A stretch of DNA of 64,000 bases from Liolophura sinensis (GCF_032854445.1 NC_088299.1:18285608-18349607); one strand, 5' to 3'. Shown: positions 49,501-62,620, counted from the first letter of the stretch. Program-made: numbers and translations. Notes: generated by a model not told the origin, from the sequence alone.

Positions 49501-50608
49501 GACTGCGCCATAGCCACGATGATCCCTGTGATGGCCGTGCCCACGTTAGCTCCCATCACGATCGGTATTGCCAGCTTGACTGGCAGGACTTAGAAACAAA
49601 CATCAACAGTAGTGATGGATTAGAATACTGTAAAAATTGTCACCAACGGCAAGTATTTGATTAGAAAACCAAAAGTACTGTATCCCGACAGTGTTGGATT
49701 ACAAAAATAATCAGATCATACACCTAGCACTGAATTTGAAAACCAAACATGTCATACAACAGGAAATGTATACCGGTACAGTACTGGATTAGAAAACCCA
49801 ACGTGTGACATGTTCAATTTTCTAATGTACATGTAGTACTACCGGTATAGAATGTTTGGATTTCTAAATCACTACTACCGGTATACGACATGTTTTCTAA
49901 GCCAGTAGGCCTACTGCCGGTGTAAGACCGGTAGTACTTGATTGGTAAACTAAACATGTCGTATACAGGTTGTTCTACATGTAAATTAGTAAACCAAACA
50001 TGTCGTATACTGGTAGTACTGGACTAGACAAATGTCGTATACTAGGCTTACTGGACTTGTAACTTGTAATGAAGTAATCACAAATAAATTTATAACGAAA
50101 CTGTCAGGATGAATGCAGTTAAACCAAAACCAAAATATTATCGGTGTTATTTATACTACACATACATAAATTGCACTACTATTACACAACTCGCATCCCT
50201 AACATTCCAGGTAACAACTGGTTCTTGTTACAACTCAAAATCCTCTTCTACTACCAGCTGGACAAACCAGGGGAGACTACACCTCATGTCAAACTACGGT
50301 GTCACAGAGCTATGTTCCTTGCTACTGTCTTATTGCTTCAGGAAACTACAGCCTAGAGCTTTCCAACGGTAGATAGGTGCCCGATATCAACGTACAAAAT
50401 TTCTTGCATCCCTGCTTTAGAAAAGCTACATATAAATTTATCAATTCAGTTAGGGCCAGGTTTGGCAATAAGACATGTCAAATACAAGCTCTACACTGTA
50501 AGAACAAAAGCTGTCATTCGACGGTAAAAATCTGCTTATGGTGGGTTATTGTGTACATCAACAGCTAGAGACAATCGTGTAGTTTGATCATCAAGTATGT
50601 GTGTATGC

Positions 50609-50689
<81 letters not shown>

Positions 50690-50829
50690 CGTGTATGTAT
50701 GTGTGCGTCTGTGCGTGTATGTATGTATGTATGTGTGCGTGTGTTCGTGTATGTATGTATGTATGTATGTATGTATGTATGTATGTATGTATGTATGTAT
50801 GTATGTATGTATGTATGTATGTATGTATG

Positions 50830-50863
<34 letters not shown>

Positions 50864-50918
50864 TGTATGTATGTATGTATGTATGTATGTATGTATGTAT
50901 GTATGTATGTATGCATGC

Positions 50919-50951
<33 letters not shown>

Positions 50952-53064
50952 TGTATGTATGTATGCATGCATGTATGTATGTATGTATGTATGTATGTAT
51001 GTATGTATGTTTGGGGTTTAACGTCCTCTGAAACATTTGTCAGCCATTGACTTAATTAAATATTAAGTCATTAATATAAATACACAGCATATATCGTATT
51101 AGCAGAGCAATATTTGTAAACACACTACAATTGCCTTTGTAATGAGTTTGCAGCACTTGTTATGTATACCTATGCAAAGATTAGAGAGTCGCTATAACCC
51201 TGACTTACTTCCCGAGGCTACCATGGAGACGGTGATGGACGTGGAGGTAGAGGAACTCTGCACAAGGACTGTGGCCAGGATCCCGATCATCAGCCCCGCG
51301 ATCGGGTTCTGCATCAGTTCGCTCTGCCCCAGGGCCTCTCCCGCCAGTCTCCCTGACAGAGAAATCAGGACAGTCATGCCTCAGCCTTAACCATGCATAC
51401 TTTGTGAATTCAAATTTGCGACTCAACGTGGTGTATTCAACGTTATTCTGGGCATAAAAGATCGCAGCTGATTTAACTGTCTAAACCAACATTCATATAC
51501 AGGTGGCTAACTACATTCACAGAAATTATCTGAACACTGTACTCTGTCATCAGTGATGACCTAAGCGTGCCACTGACCAGATGTAAAGAAAAACTGGAGT
51601 TTGTGGAGCAGATTAACAGGTAGGTGATATTGATGACGAGGATTATCTTCGGGATTAGGATTAATGTAAAGGGCTACTGCATGGAGAGTAACACCGGACA
51701 AGTGATGACAGTTTGACAGTTGTCATATGGTCATACGGAACCGGTGAAATACGACCACTTGTCAATATACCTCAGCTATTGGGTTTATTATAAGTTTTAT
51801 CAAAGTGTTTAAACAGTAGTAGCCTAACTTACACAGTAAAAATTAGGTAGAAATGTCTTGCTGTTAATTATGGTATATTGTAGAGGTCACTGGTGTAGAA
51901 TGACACCTCAATACTGAGCTTACCTCCGACCAGACGGAAAGAGGAGCTAAGGAAGTCCAGGGAGCAGATGAACAGGTAGAGGAAGGCGATTAGGAGGATT
52001 ATCTTCCCGATTAGGATTAACACGTACTTTATCTTTCCGTTGCGATCCAATTCTAAAGAGAAATAAACCAAGACCAAGATGTACCCATTGTTTCACCATA
52101 AATCTACACACAAATATACAATGACAATACAGTATATTAATATTAATAGTATATTAATGATCCGAACTAATATCCGAACTAAAATAAGAACTAAGTTCAG
52201 TTTGTTTCGAATGATGTAATGAAATATAAGTGATATATACCTACATTACACTGGCAACGCAATTGAAAACATGCATTAAGGTCAAAATTGATTTAAATTG
52301 GTCCACTGAATCAAAACTGATATACTGAGTGACACTCTACTGACAATGCGAAATAAACGACATATTCAGTTCAAACGATATACTAGTATTTTCAAATGAT
52401 GTGTTGAAGTAAAAGTGACAATATGTTATTACATACAAGAGCTTCTAGTATATTTTCGGGATTATCTGAAATAATAAAAAACAAAAGTGCCAAAGGCTTA
52501 CCACTTCAATCCCGTTGTCTTTCCCCGGACAGTTTACGATGTATTTCAGGCTCTCGTCCCTTAATGCTCTCCCATTTGTCTTACCTGAGAATTTCTGGCC
52601 GTTGTCCTCGAGTTCCGGAAGTGCCCACGGATCCTCGTCTTCCAGAGTCGGCTTGTCCTCGATGGTGACAGATGTCTCATCATCAGATAGCTGGGACGAA
52701 GAACTTTTCGTTTCCGGAATTTTTTCAGGATAGGCCTAGTAAAACCCAAACGACGAAGATTGTCCATCAACAGTTTACCTACACAGTGATGATAAACCAC
52801 AAGCATCGAAGATGAAAGAAAAAACATTTTGACAGGTAAAACAAGTTACTTTCTACAAAGAAAATCGAACTTCACCCACTCCATCTAATGGAAATGAATA
52901 ACTTCACTGGTATGCTGAGCGAATAGCCTACTTAACATTAGTGTATTATTACGTCGTTGTATCTGACCACTAAGATTGTTTACCGCATTGTTCTTAAGTT
53001 CACCAGTCTGTCCGTTGTTAGCCACGGTATACAGGCCGTTCAGCGTGACTTTTCCGTCTCCCAT
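46501..53064 (-). CDS. SLC34A2: SLC34-family sodium-dependent phosphate cotransporter (NaPi-IIb-like), complete
   Basis: Na+/inorganic phosphate symporter of the plasma membrane (apical in vertebrate epithelia). Exons on the minus strand: 53064-52984, 52735-52585, 52052-51924, 51352-51209, 49588-49281, 48926-48782, 48225-48109, 47438-46501. All borders are GT-AG, phases agree, and together they give 671 codons including the stop, within the normal family length. Seen directly: the N-terminal [10 protein letters not shown] region, both QSSS motifs of the inverted repeats ([13 protein letters not shown] and [13 protein letters not shown]), [19 protein letters not shown], the large loop with four cysteines and NVT, NIS and NET sequons, and the [14 protein letters not shown] tail. 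It ends GTVL, matching a class I PDZ ligand (S/T-x-hydrophobic). Oddity: Asn in SVHN at a position I recall as Asp in electrogenic and Gly in electroneutral vertebrate paralogues. A paralogue suffix cannot be fixed from sequence alone. Confidence 0.95.
49600..50060. repeat. Degenerate repeat in an SLC34 intron
   Basis: Irregular recurrence of GGATTAGAAAACC, AAACATGTCGTATAC and TACTACCGGTATA. It lies in the intron between exons 49588-49281 and 51352-51209. Confidence 0.6.
50612..51050 (+). repeat. Compound microsatellite (GT)n-(GTAT)n with element tail
   Basis: About 70 bases of GT repeat, then about 300 bases of GTAT repeat with GCAT and ATAT interruptions. It ends in TTTGGGGTTTAACGTCCTCT, the core seen also at 10230. 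Located in an SLC34 intron. The Cys/Val/Met and His/Thr/Ile frames across it are not genes. Confidence 0.97.
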
Positions 53065-53126
53065 TGCGTCGTAACTCCGAACAGAGCGAGAAGCACAAAC
53101 ACTGTCAAAATATTGTCAGGGGTCCA

Positions 53127-53134
53127 TTTATATA
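53127..53134 (-). promoter_or_regulatory. TATA box candidate for the SLC34 gene
   Basis: TATATAAA reads on the minus strand about 63 bases upstream of the SLC34 start codon. A start site about 30 bases downstream would leave a short leader of roughly 35 bases before the ATG at 53064. Position and sequence fit a core promoter, but no transcript data are available. Confidence 0.45.
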
Positions 53135-55390
53135 CACTGTGCTTAACACTGGATTGTGTATTTGACGATATCCGCAAAAGGTCGGGCGGGGCGTCAGATG
53201 TGTAACAATCGGACACCACGTCTTTCACCTGACATTTACGGCCTCAATAAACCATTAACATAGAAAAACTGTCCTTAATTTTGACGGTATTGACATGTGC
53301 ACAAATACTCGGGTGATGAATGAGCGCATGTATAGTCTGAGTTTGAGTTATGAGTTATTCGGCTTGAAAGGTAGCAGAATGGATGATTACATGCACTCAT
53401 GCTGTATCTGTGATCTGTCTCTGTGTGCAGCATAACCTCGTGTTATGTTTTGTGGAGTAAAATTTACTACATACAGAAATGCGACAATAGAACATTGTAT
53501 GCAAACCTAAATTTTCAAAGTTTTCTGTCAATGAGAACATGTACAAAAAGTCTGAATTATTAAATATTTTATCAAAGGATTACAGAAAACAATTTTATAT
53601 ACAGCTGCTTAAGCAGCGATGTCGGGGTTCAAGCCGCTATTTCCAGCCTATGGGGCGTCACTTACGGGTATCTGAATTGTGCCTTTATACATTGACATAT
53701 AACCAACTTGATTAGAAAGGGTATACTCTTCGTTTTCGTTTACACATTTTATTACACTATATAGCATACACATATAAAATGTGTCAAATGTGGCAAGTTT
53801 GCATTTGGACATTTGAAAGCGTGCATGCCCTTTGTTTTTTGACACAGGTCAAAGATTGTCACCATACATACAGTACATGTATAGCACTTTATACACAGCG
53901 ACTTGGAGCTTTACAGCTGTGACAGTTTGCTGTCACGTGACCTGAATACCTGGGGACCCGGGGAAATTGCGCTTTTTTGTGTTCTGATCCCAATTTGCGA
54001 CAAAATATATATCATTAAGACCAGAATTAAGACCAGATTCGTGATCAGGACGCCAAACTAAGTCAGGTAACATGTCAAGGATCCTCAAATTGTTCGTTTC
54101 CACATGACGTCATTTTATATGTATCAGCTAAAATTTAATTTGCATAGATATTGCATCCTTTTTCTGTTCATATAGCCTCCAGGGAACACTTTTTATGTGT
54201 GCTAAATTTTAAACATTGGGTTGTGGAGATAATGGCAGTCAAATGTTTTCAATTCATTTCAACGTGACTCAGGTCACCCAACTTTTTACTCGTCAAAGTC
54301 CATCTCAGGGTATACCACATATTTAAGTTTCACGCATTTCTGTTGGGCCTGTTTAGCTGTAGACGGTTTTCAATTTAGAAAAATGTAAACAATGGCGATT
54401 TTTTTGGCATGTACTACTTTCGGTTTGCTGACGTCACGCCCGGTTATGCAAAATTTGTCTCCTTGCCTGGAGATGATGTTAGGCCTCAAGATTGCGTCGC
54501 TGGCTTCATTAGTGCAAAAGTTATACCAACTGCGGGTTTTGATGGCGTCACTTCCGGTTTTGCAAAATGAAATTTTGGGAATCAGTGTCCAAAACTGCAT
54601 CAAATAGGATTATTCGCCCAGGACTATCATCTGTGGAAGTGTGGAAATTACTAGCAAAAAACGAAGTTTTTGGTTACATGATGTCTCACCCATTAGCAAG
54701 CTTGAACAATTTTGAACGGAGAAAGTACGCAATCTCATCCTAAATGTGGCTAGGTTTTACACAACTGCAATTTAAATTTCAGCTCAATCGCATCAGCCAT
54801 TCTGGAGAAAAAGATTTTTTTAGGTTTAGCACAACATCCAATATGTCAAGCAACCAAATATTTCCACAGGCTAAAAAGCACAACTTTTGATCCTTTCCTA
54901 AAACATACTGAGGTGTCAGGAATGTATCATTTTTGCACAAATTTTATCACAAAATTCGCCAGAATAATAATGATAATCCTAACGATTTCAACAGCCTGAA
55001 TTACTTGAAGCCCTAAAAATAAACAATCCATATAAGACGAGTTTGTATATACATGCACGCTTAGCTACTTGAATGAGTTCTGTTCCAATCATACACGATG
55101 GTTTAACAGCTATGGAAACAGTGATGTGTTCTGGTAATCACGCACAGATCTAAGGCCTACACATTCTAACTTATCGACCTTCTAAAGTTTTTTATTCTTA
55201 TGTCTTTCTTGCTCTTTAGATTTTATACCTGACGCGGTTTTTGCATAGCTTTGAAATCAAGTTATACTGAAATTAACAAAGAACGACAATGGCAAGGATT
55301 GTCTGTGTATCAGGTTGCCAGAATTCGGTCGCCCATCCAGTGAAGCTTAGAGATCAATATAACTATGAAATATGGATTAAAATTCCACAG
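53135..55390. other. Gene-free stretch upstream of SLC34
   Basis: Contains the SLC34 promoter side. Two related 25-base blocks at about 54429 and 54543 (GACGTCACGCCCGGTTATGC and GGCGTCACTTCCGGTTTTGC) suggest an old duplication. No exon recognised. Confidence 0.5.
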
Positions 55391-55394
55391 CATT

Positions 55395-55575
55395 TGGTAT
55401 CTGTCATCATTCTCATCTGTCATCATTGACGAATCAGGCGGTGATCACAACATTTGATATCTGTCATCATTGACGAATCTGGCGGTGATCACAACATTTA
55501 ATATCTGTCATCATTGACGAATCTGGCGGTGATCACAACATTTGATATCTGTCATCACTGACGAATCAGGCGGTG
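55395..55575 (+). repeat. 44-bp tandem repeat, about four units
   Basis: Units ACAACATTTGATATCTGTCA + TCATTGACGAATCTGGCGGT + GATC, nearly identical. Confidence 0.92.
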
Positions 55576-56039
55576 ATAGTTCTTGAGCTTCGTCACGATG
55601 TTTAGTTCACTGTTGTAAAACTAAATCTCTAGTTTTCTCAACTTGATGAGGAAAAGAGGGAGTCAAGTTATGTATCATACAGGATGTATAACCAGCAACT
55701 TTTAATAGATTCTTTATGGATATTTCTGCTCGTTACGGTGAAAGTGAACAACTTACAAAAAATATATCACAACAGTCGTACATGAAACAATGTACGCTGT
55801 CATTAGACTGTGATTTATTGATTTAATGTACCATTCTGGTTTCGCCGCAGTCAGTTGTTTACAATTGTAAAAATCAGAAGTCAGGAGGTTAGATAGGCAC
55901 CAGGGGAGGTTCACTTAGCTAAGCCCTAATATAAAGCGTAGTTGGCTAAGGGCTACTGAACACTGAGTGGGTTTCATGAAACTGGGCTTGGACAAGGAAA
56001 ATGTTTCCCTAGTCGCGTCCTGATCTGATTGCAGTCAAC

Positions 56040-57540
56040 TTTCCGCTGGTACGTCAGAAGTCAGGACATCAGGAAAAGGGCAATGGTTTACTGAGGGCGT
56101 TGTGGTGTGGTCACAGTCAGTTGTCCGCGGTTACAAGTCAGAAGTCAGGACACCAGGAAAAGGGCAATGGTTACCTGAGTGCGTTGTGGTGTGGTCACAG
56201 TCAACTGTCCGCTAGTACGTTAGCTGTACGTTAGTTGTACCAGTTGTCCGCAGGTACAAGTACAAGTCAGATGTCAGGACATGAGGGAAAGGGCAATGGT
56301 TTACTGAGGGCGTTGTGGTGTGGTCACAGTCGGTTGTCCGCGGGTACAAGTCAGAAATCAGGACATGAGGAAAAGGGCAATGGTTTACTGAGGGCGTTGT
56401 GGTGTGGTCACAGTCAGTTGTCCGCGGGTACAAGTCAGAAGTCAGGACATGAGGAAAAGGGCAATGGTTTACTGAGGGCGTTGTGGTGTGGTCACAGTCA
56501 GTTGTCCGTGGCTACAACTCAGAAATCAGGACATGAGGAAAAGGGCAATGGTTTACCGAGGGCGTTGTGGTGTGGTCACAGTCAGTTGTCCGTGGGTACA
56601 AGTCAGAAGTCAGGACACCAGGAAAAGGGCAATGGTTTACTGAGGGTGTTGTGGTGTGGTCACATTCAGTTGTCCGCGGGTACAAATCAGAAATCAGGAC
56701 ATGAGGAAAAGGGCAATGGTTTACTGAGGATGTTGTGGTGTGGTCACGGTCAGTTGTCCGCGGGTACAAGTCAGAAATCAGGACATGAGGAAAAGGGCAA
56801 TGGTTTACTGAGGGCGTTGTGGTGTGGTCACAGTCAACTGTCCGCTGATACGTTAGAAGTCAGGACATGAGGAAAAGGGCAATGGTTTACTAAAGGCGTT
56901 GTGGTGTGGTCACGGTCAGTTGTCCGCGGGTACAAGTCAGAAGTCAGGACATGAGGAAAAGGGCAATGGTTTACTGAGGGCGTTGTGGTGTGGTCACAGT
57001 CAGTTGTCCGCGGGTACAAGTCAGAAATCAGGACATGAGGAAAAGGGCAATGGTTTACTGAGGATGTTGTGGTGTGGTCACGGTCAGTTGTCCGCGGGTA
57101 CAAGTCAGAAATCAGGACATGAGGAAAAGGGCAATGGTTTACTGAGGGCGTTGTGGTGTGGTCACAGTCAGTTGTCCGCGGGTACAACTCAGAAGTCAGG
57201 ACATGAGGAAAAGGGCAATGGTTTACTGAGGGCGTTGTGGTGTGGTTACAGTCAGTTGTCCGCGGCTACAACTCAGAAATCAGGACATGAGGAAAAGGGC
57301 AATGGTTTACTGAGGATGTTGTGGTGTGGTCACATTCAGTTGTCCGCGGGTACAAGTCAGAAGTCAGGACACCAGGAAAAGGGCAATGGTTTACTGAGGG
57401 CGTTGTGGTGTGGTCACAGTCAGTTGTCCGCGGGTACAAGTCAGAAATCAGGACATGAGGAAAAGGGCAATGGTTTACTGAGGGCGTTGTGGTGTGGTCA
57501 CAGTTGTCCAGTGGTACAAGTCAGAGGTCAGGACGTTAGT
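56040..57540. repeat. 84-bp satellite, about 18 units, open on both strands
   Basis: Units contain GTCAGTTGTCCGCGGGTACA, AGTCAGAAGTCAGGACATGA and GGAAAAGGGCAATGGTTTAC. Since 84 is 28 codons, plus frames of 211 and 214 residues (unit SQKSGHEEKGNGLLRALWCG) and minus frames (YPRTTDCDHTTTPSVNHCPF) stay open. No splice signals, start context or known family support translation. Confidence 0.95.
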
Positions 57541-57559
57541 TAGGCACCAGGACATGGGC

Positions 57560-58650
57560 AATGGTTTACCAGAGGGAGTTTTGATATGGTCAAAGCCGAT
57601 TGCCCAAGGATATCAGAAGTCAGGAGCTTTGTCAGATATATGACGATCAGTTCCCTATCTAACTTTGTCAAGAGGGCCTAATACATAACATAATGCAAAG
57701 TGACGCATTATGTACGGATACAAGTACGGATACAAGTAACTATATGATATTCGACATTGAGAAATTGACACAGTAGAGAAAATCTGAAGGCGAATAGAAT
57801 TCTTTCCTGCTTATATGATAGTAGGAGTCCGTGAGGGTTGGGTGATCAGATTATCTCTCCGTCACGGTTGTCTGAGCCTAGAAAACTACATGTATATAGG
57901 ATGGTGAACGATTATCAAGAGCAAAGATAACAAAACTTCTCTTTAAGGCATCATTACAGTCTGCGAGGTTTTCTGTAATTGTATACCTGTTGAGAGTAAT
58001 GGGAATAGGTATTTCTGTTATACAAAAGAACGACCATATGTCCTATATTATTCGCCTCCGTCTGGAAATGGGATATACAAGGGAAGGGGCAATTTAAAAA
58101 GGGAACAGCTTTATTGCTACTATATTTGTAACAGTAAATTTTAAAGTATCGCGATAACTGGAGGCCCTATATAACATATATAAGCTTACATGTAAAGTCG
58201 ATTAGGGGTATTAAAAACTGCTAGAAGGGGATAGCTTGTCCGTACCGACTTCCACCAGAGAGCATAATAATACATTCAGCTTCCACAACAAATGACACAC
58301 GGGGTTTTTGTCCACATACTGTGGATATGTTTCAGGTATTTCATCAATATATGTGGGTTCTCTGGAGCACTTGTATATTGAAGTGCGCGGCCTCTGTTTG
58401 TGAACACCAGTGTAATGCAATTTTCTTTCCTTTGCTTTTGGAAAGGGTAGTGTTTATTATGTTACCTGTGTCGCAATATTTTTACACAATTTCACCAGGT
58501 AATAAAAAAGAGTAATTTCTGTCTTTGAATATGTAATATTTCGCTTAAAAGATGCCCGATTCTGGGAGAGTCTTGCACGCAAACCCCTGATGGATTCATC
58601 GAATGGTGTCAAAGCGCTCATTCCTGAAAAAAAAACATTGAACTAATACT
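57560..58650. other. Gene-free stretch with one weak minus-strand exon candidate
   Basis: Near 58365-58290 on the minus strand an acceptor-like GTGCTCCAG is followed by EPTYIDEIPETYPQYVDKN and a GTGTGT donor. Its phase does not join to the exon candidate at 58755-58654, so it is not annotated as a gene. Confidence 0.3.
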
Positions 58651-58653
58651 TAC

Positions 58654-58755
58654 ACGTATATCTTCACAGACAAGGGGCTTTGGCATGTAACCGATTAACT
58701 CCACTTCCGACGCACAGAATTTCTCCCGCGAAATAAGTTCATGGTGCGTGGCATA
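58654..58755 (-). CDS. Orphan candidate coding exon, minus strand
   Basis: 102 bases (34 codons) bounded by a pyrimidine-rich acceptor TTTCCTTTCACCAG and a consensus donor GTAAGTATT. Only one frame is open, giving YATHHELISREKFCASEVEL then IGYMPKPLVCEDIR. I cannot identify the family. The balanced composition and good splice sites favour a real internal exon of a minus-strand gene with very long introns. No partner exon was found with confidence between here and the window end. Confidence 0.4.
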
Positions 58756-58759
58756 CTGG

Positions 58760-61700
58760 TGAAAGGAAAATGATTTCAAATAAACTAAAGCTACCCAAAA
58801 GCCCCTAGGAAGACTACGAAGGCAAGAGGGTAGCGGAGACAAATGATTCTGGAAATTTTCATTTCGAGGTTCTCGGCATCGTTCACGTCTACCAACACAG
58901 CATGTGTGCAGTCCATTAAAATACAAAAAATCTTAACCGTGCGTTTGTAGGCATGTGTGGCGCACAGAAGTGCCATAAGTGATACCACTGGGTTTGAATG
59001 CACTTTTACCCTAATGTCCAAAAACCCCGACCGAAATAATGTTCCTTTCTATAGTAGTGTGTATAATTAGAATACTTCCTCAGTAATACTGAGGACTACT
59101 TGATTCATTTGAAGTCCTCTTGCTTTCATTTTTAGATGAGATTGAATTTCATTTAAAGTCTGTATACATCAAATATGTTTTAAACTCTGGAGAACACAGA
59201 GTTGGTGCTCTTTCTCCACTGAATTCAGCGGGTCGTATTTGTCATGCAGTGCTTCTAGTGCTGCGAGTTATTTGATGTAAATCGAACGCACAATGACATT
59301 GTATTGGACATTGTGTAAAATTTTAATTGCATACGTTATTACTACAGTATTGCTGGAGAACTGTACCGATCTCACTCACTGCAAAACCGCGGCAATACAA
59401 TTAATTTACGTTCCAGTGTTTATTAAAGAAGTTTGTTAAAGAAGTCAAGACATTCCAACTTTAATTCTTTACTGCCAGAAAACTTAACCACATTAATCCG
59501 AGGCTATACAACATCGTTTGTGCTGATGCATGGCCGTTATAACTTTAGAATTTTGTATAGAAGAGATGCTTTTTCATTACCCTCTGTTCAACTCCGTGTT
59601 TCTGAAAGGCTGGCAAACCTTGCCATGTATTGCAGAGCGGTGTTGTACATAAGGAACGTTCGAGATGATAAATGAGAAGTTGTTATCCATATAGAAGCTA
59701 TGATATGTTGATTATGTTTATGTCTTCTTGTGAAGCATTTGTTTTTCTTATAAATGCATTTTGTGAATGACGCTTTCTTTACACTTTAAATGACAAAATT
59801 GCATGTTTTAAACTTCTGCACGGGATAAGAAGTGTATGTTTATACGAGGCGTCCATTGCCCCAGAACGTTGTGATATTCTCTCTGGGTCTCTACTACTAC
59901 CTTCAAAGTGAACCATGAGTGAGGGCAAAGCTCTTTCACGTGCACATTCAGTACTCAAGTGTATGCTTTTTGTGTCTTTGTATGGTTTGAGGGATTTATT
60001 GCAGGTTTACTGTCTGAGTGTTTTAAGGGCCTATGTGAACCACAGTCGTACGCGCTCTACTCCAGTTCATTAAGGGTTAGAGCAGACAGTGCGCAAAGGG
60101 AAAAATCATAGATTGGTGACAAACAAATGGCTGTGTTAGTGCATGTGTCAACATATTTCTTGCAAAATCTTTTCGGTTTTGGGTTAAATGCGAATGGTTA
60201 TGTAGAAGTTTATATTTGGATATTTTGAGTTCGCATTGCGAAGACGCTTTGCTAAAATAATATAATCAATTATCATATTTGGCTTTTAAGCCAAAGATTA
60301 TAGTCTGAATATAAATGGCTTTGCTGAATCAAACTTGATTCATTAACAGAACAGTACATGAAAACCATTTTATAGCCCATAACATCCTGACAAATATCTG
60401 GTCATGCTTATAGCCTTCCTTATAACCTGAATTAGGTTGCGGGCCTTCGTAGAAAGATTCTCCGCCATGTCGTGCCAGGTCCTTTGGACATTCGGCAGCT
60501 CTCACAGCTTATGGGAACTCGGTGAATGACTTTGACATGCCCCTTTGTATAGTCTGATGTTTGCTGAACATCACCTGCCTTCTACCTGTGGCGAGTATAT
60601 ATGTACGCGAAATATGAGAAGTTCACCAGTAACACGAAAAAGGTCAACTGTTTACGCTGAGCACTGTGGTTTCCTCCACGCACAAAACTGAAAGCCATCC
60701 TATAGAAGTGAGAAATTTTGAGAAAGGCGTTCGACAATAATTCGAACAAACAAATGAACATAGAAAATATTTTAGTAGTAAAACGTAGCAAAAACCAATT
60801 GTTTTTGTTGTGCTTTTTCTAAAATCACACCATGATGTAAATATGACTTAAGGCATAAGAAAAGATAGCAAAAGAGCATGAAACCTGAAAATTTGTTTAA
60901 AAATGTTTATATTAGAAGAAAAGCAAATGCTTATTACTCGAATATAGGTGTTTATTGTGACACGATAGAAACACATCAAAATAAACATTTCACTATACAT
61001 TAGATGTAAGTCAATTCCAGAAAGATTTAAATTTATTACAAGGTGCACATTGCAATCTGCCAAAGTACAGTTGCTACAAAGACATTGTCGGTATGACGTC
61101 ACTGTAGTGGGTTATAAGGGTGGGTGCATTTTCATCCCGTGGTGACTCTACTATCACACACGACTTTTGACACGAGCCCTTAATATTGCATTTTGCCCTC
61201 ATCCGAAGGTTACTGCATAATAGAAACTATCTCCGTCATTACCCAGGCACAGTAGCCACTGTATCGTGGGCGTTGTTATTTTCTGATCTCAGGATTAGCA
61301 TTTCATAAATAATTATCACATACATTGTCAGCTGTTAAAATTGCGCACAGAAACTCCGAATACTGGGCTTACATGGTTTTATATTCCCGATGACAGTAAG
61401 CCGAAACACGAATTATCACCGTGCTAACGACAGAATATCAGCAGTTTCGTTTGTGTTGATTAACGCCATAGTTTTAGGGGAAAATTAGCCCGGTAAAGTG
61501 TTCCAAAAATCAGTTGTCATACACTTGGTTTTCCTCGCTGGGCTGAGCAGTAAATCAGCCCCTCTATCCCCACCCCATCAGCCGTGATCCGCGTCCAGTT
61601 CACGAGTGCCCCACACATGTATCAGTGGTGAGATACCGTGGGCTTTGTATGTCCACGGATAAAACACTCAAGACGTTTATAGCCATATTTGTAAACAACT

Positions 61701-62230
61701 AGATTAAACCTATATTGACTTAGGGCAATACAACCGAGAAGCTAAATGTCCAAAGAGGCATGTTGACACTCAAAAGATTAGACATCCACCTGCAATAAAT
61801 TTGTTAAAAAGTCAATATCTGCCGTCGATTTTTGTCGTCTTAATGCATCTATAAATGCTCGCAAATATAAATTTTCGTTGTTATACAAATTCCAATATAT
61901 ATATTTGATCTTCCATCAAGCTTTACAATGGCAGACAAATACGTGCATACACTAGGACAAAACAACTAAACGGACAGACAAAGGCGTGCGATGAAGAAGA
62001 CGATACGAGGAATGCATACCGATATATACCTTCGAATCACCTAAACGGGTATAAAATATATGCATGCCCCAGGATTAAGCAGTTTAAGACAGGTAAATGT
62101 GTGCGATGGACCCGGATCAAACGCCTTGATGGACAGACAATCGTGTGCATTGGTCTTCATTAAACATACAGGCAAATATATGCTTATTCCTGGGTGAATA
62201 GACTAAACCGACAGAGTAAGGTGTGAACAC
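58760..62230. other. Gene-free stretch
   Basis: No exon could be supported; the 80-residue plus frame at 59433-59675 has no recognisable features. A SINE-like copy lies at 60560-60740. Confidence 0.5.
60560..60740 (-). repeat. Diverged SINE-like copy
   Basis: CTGTGGTTTCCTCCACGCAC, TATAGAAGTGAGAAATTTTG and AGAAAGGCGTTCGACAATAA follow the family order. Confidence 0.5.
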
Positions 62231-62234
62231 CAGA

Positions 62235-62620
62235 GTCAGTCGACCAAGCTGAAAGGCAAACGTGTACAAGGACAGGATCCGACATGAACGGACAAAGAAG
62301 CAGAAAGACAAACGAGTGCAGGGACAGGATCAGACATGAACGGACAAAGAAGCAGAAAGACAAACGAGTGCAGGGACAGGATCAGACATGAACGGACAAA
62401 GAAACAGAAAGACCACCGTGTACATGGACAGGATCAGACATGAACGGACAAAGAAGCAGAGAGACCACCGTGTACATGGACAGGATCAGACATGAACGGA
62501 CAAAGAAGCAGAAAGACAAACGAGTGCAGGGACAGGATCAGACATGAACTGACAAACAAGCAGAAAAACAAACGTGTACATGAACAGGATCAACATGGAC
62601 GGACAGACAAGTTTAAAAAC
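62235..62620 (+). repeat. 52-bp tandem repeat, about six to seven units
   Basis: Units GACAGGATCAGACATGAACG + GACAAAGAAGCAGAAAGACA + AACGAGTGCAGG. Confidence 0.92.

Noticed and set aside
50536-51050. Frames of Cys/Val/Met and His/Thr/Ile repeats over 120-160 residues
   Set aside because: Translation of (GT)n and (GTAT)n microsatellite; all frames are open.
55289-55430. THAP-domain-like start (MARIVCVSGCQNSVAHPVK)
   Set aside because: Only about 46 residues are open, the downstream zinc ligands are absent, and the frame runs into the 44-bp array.
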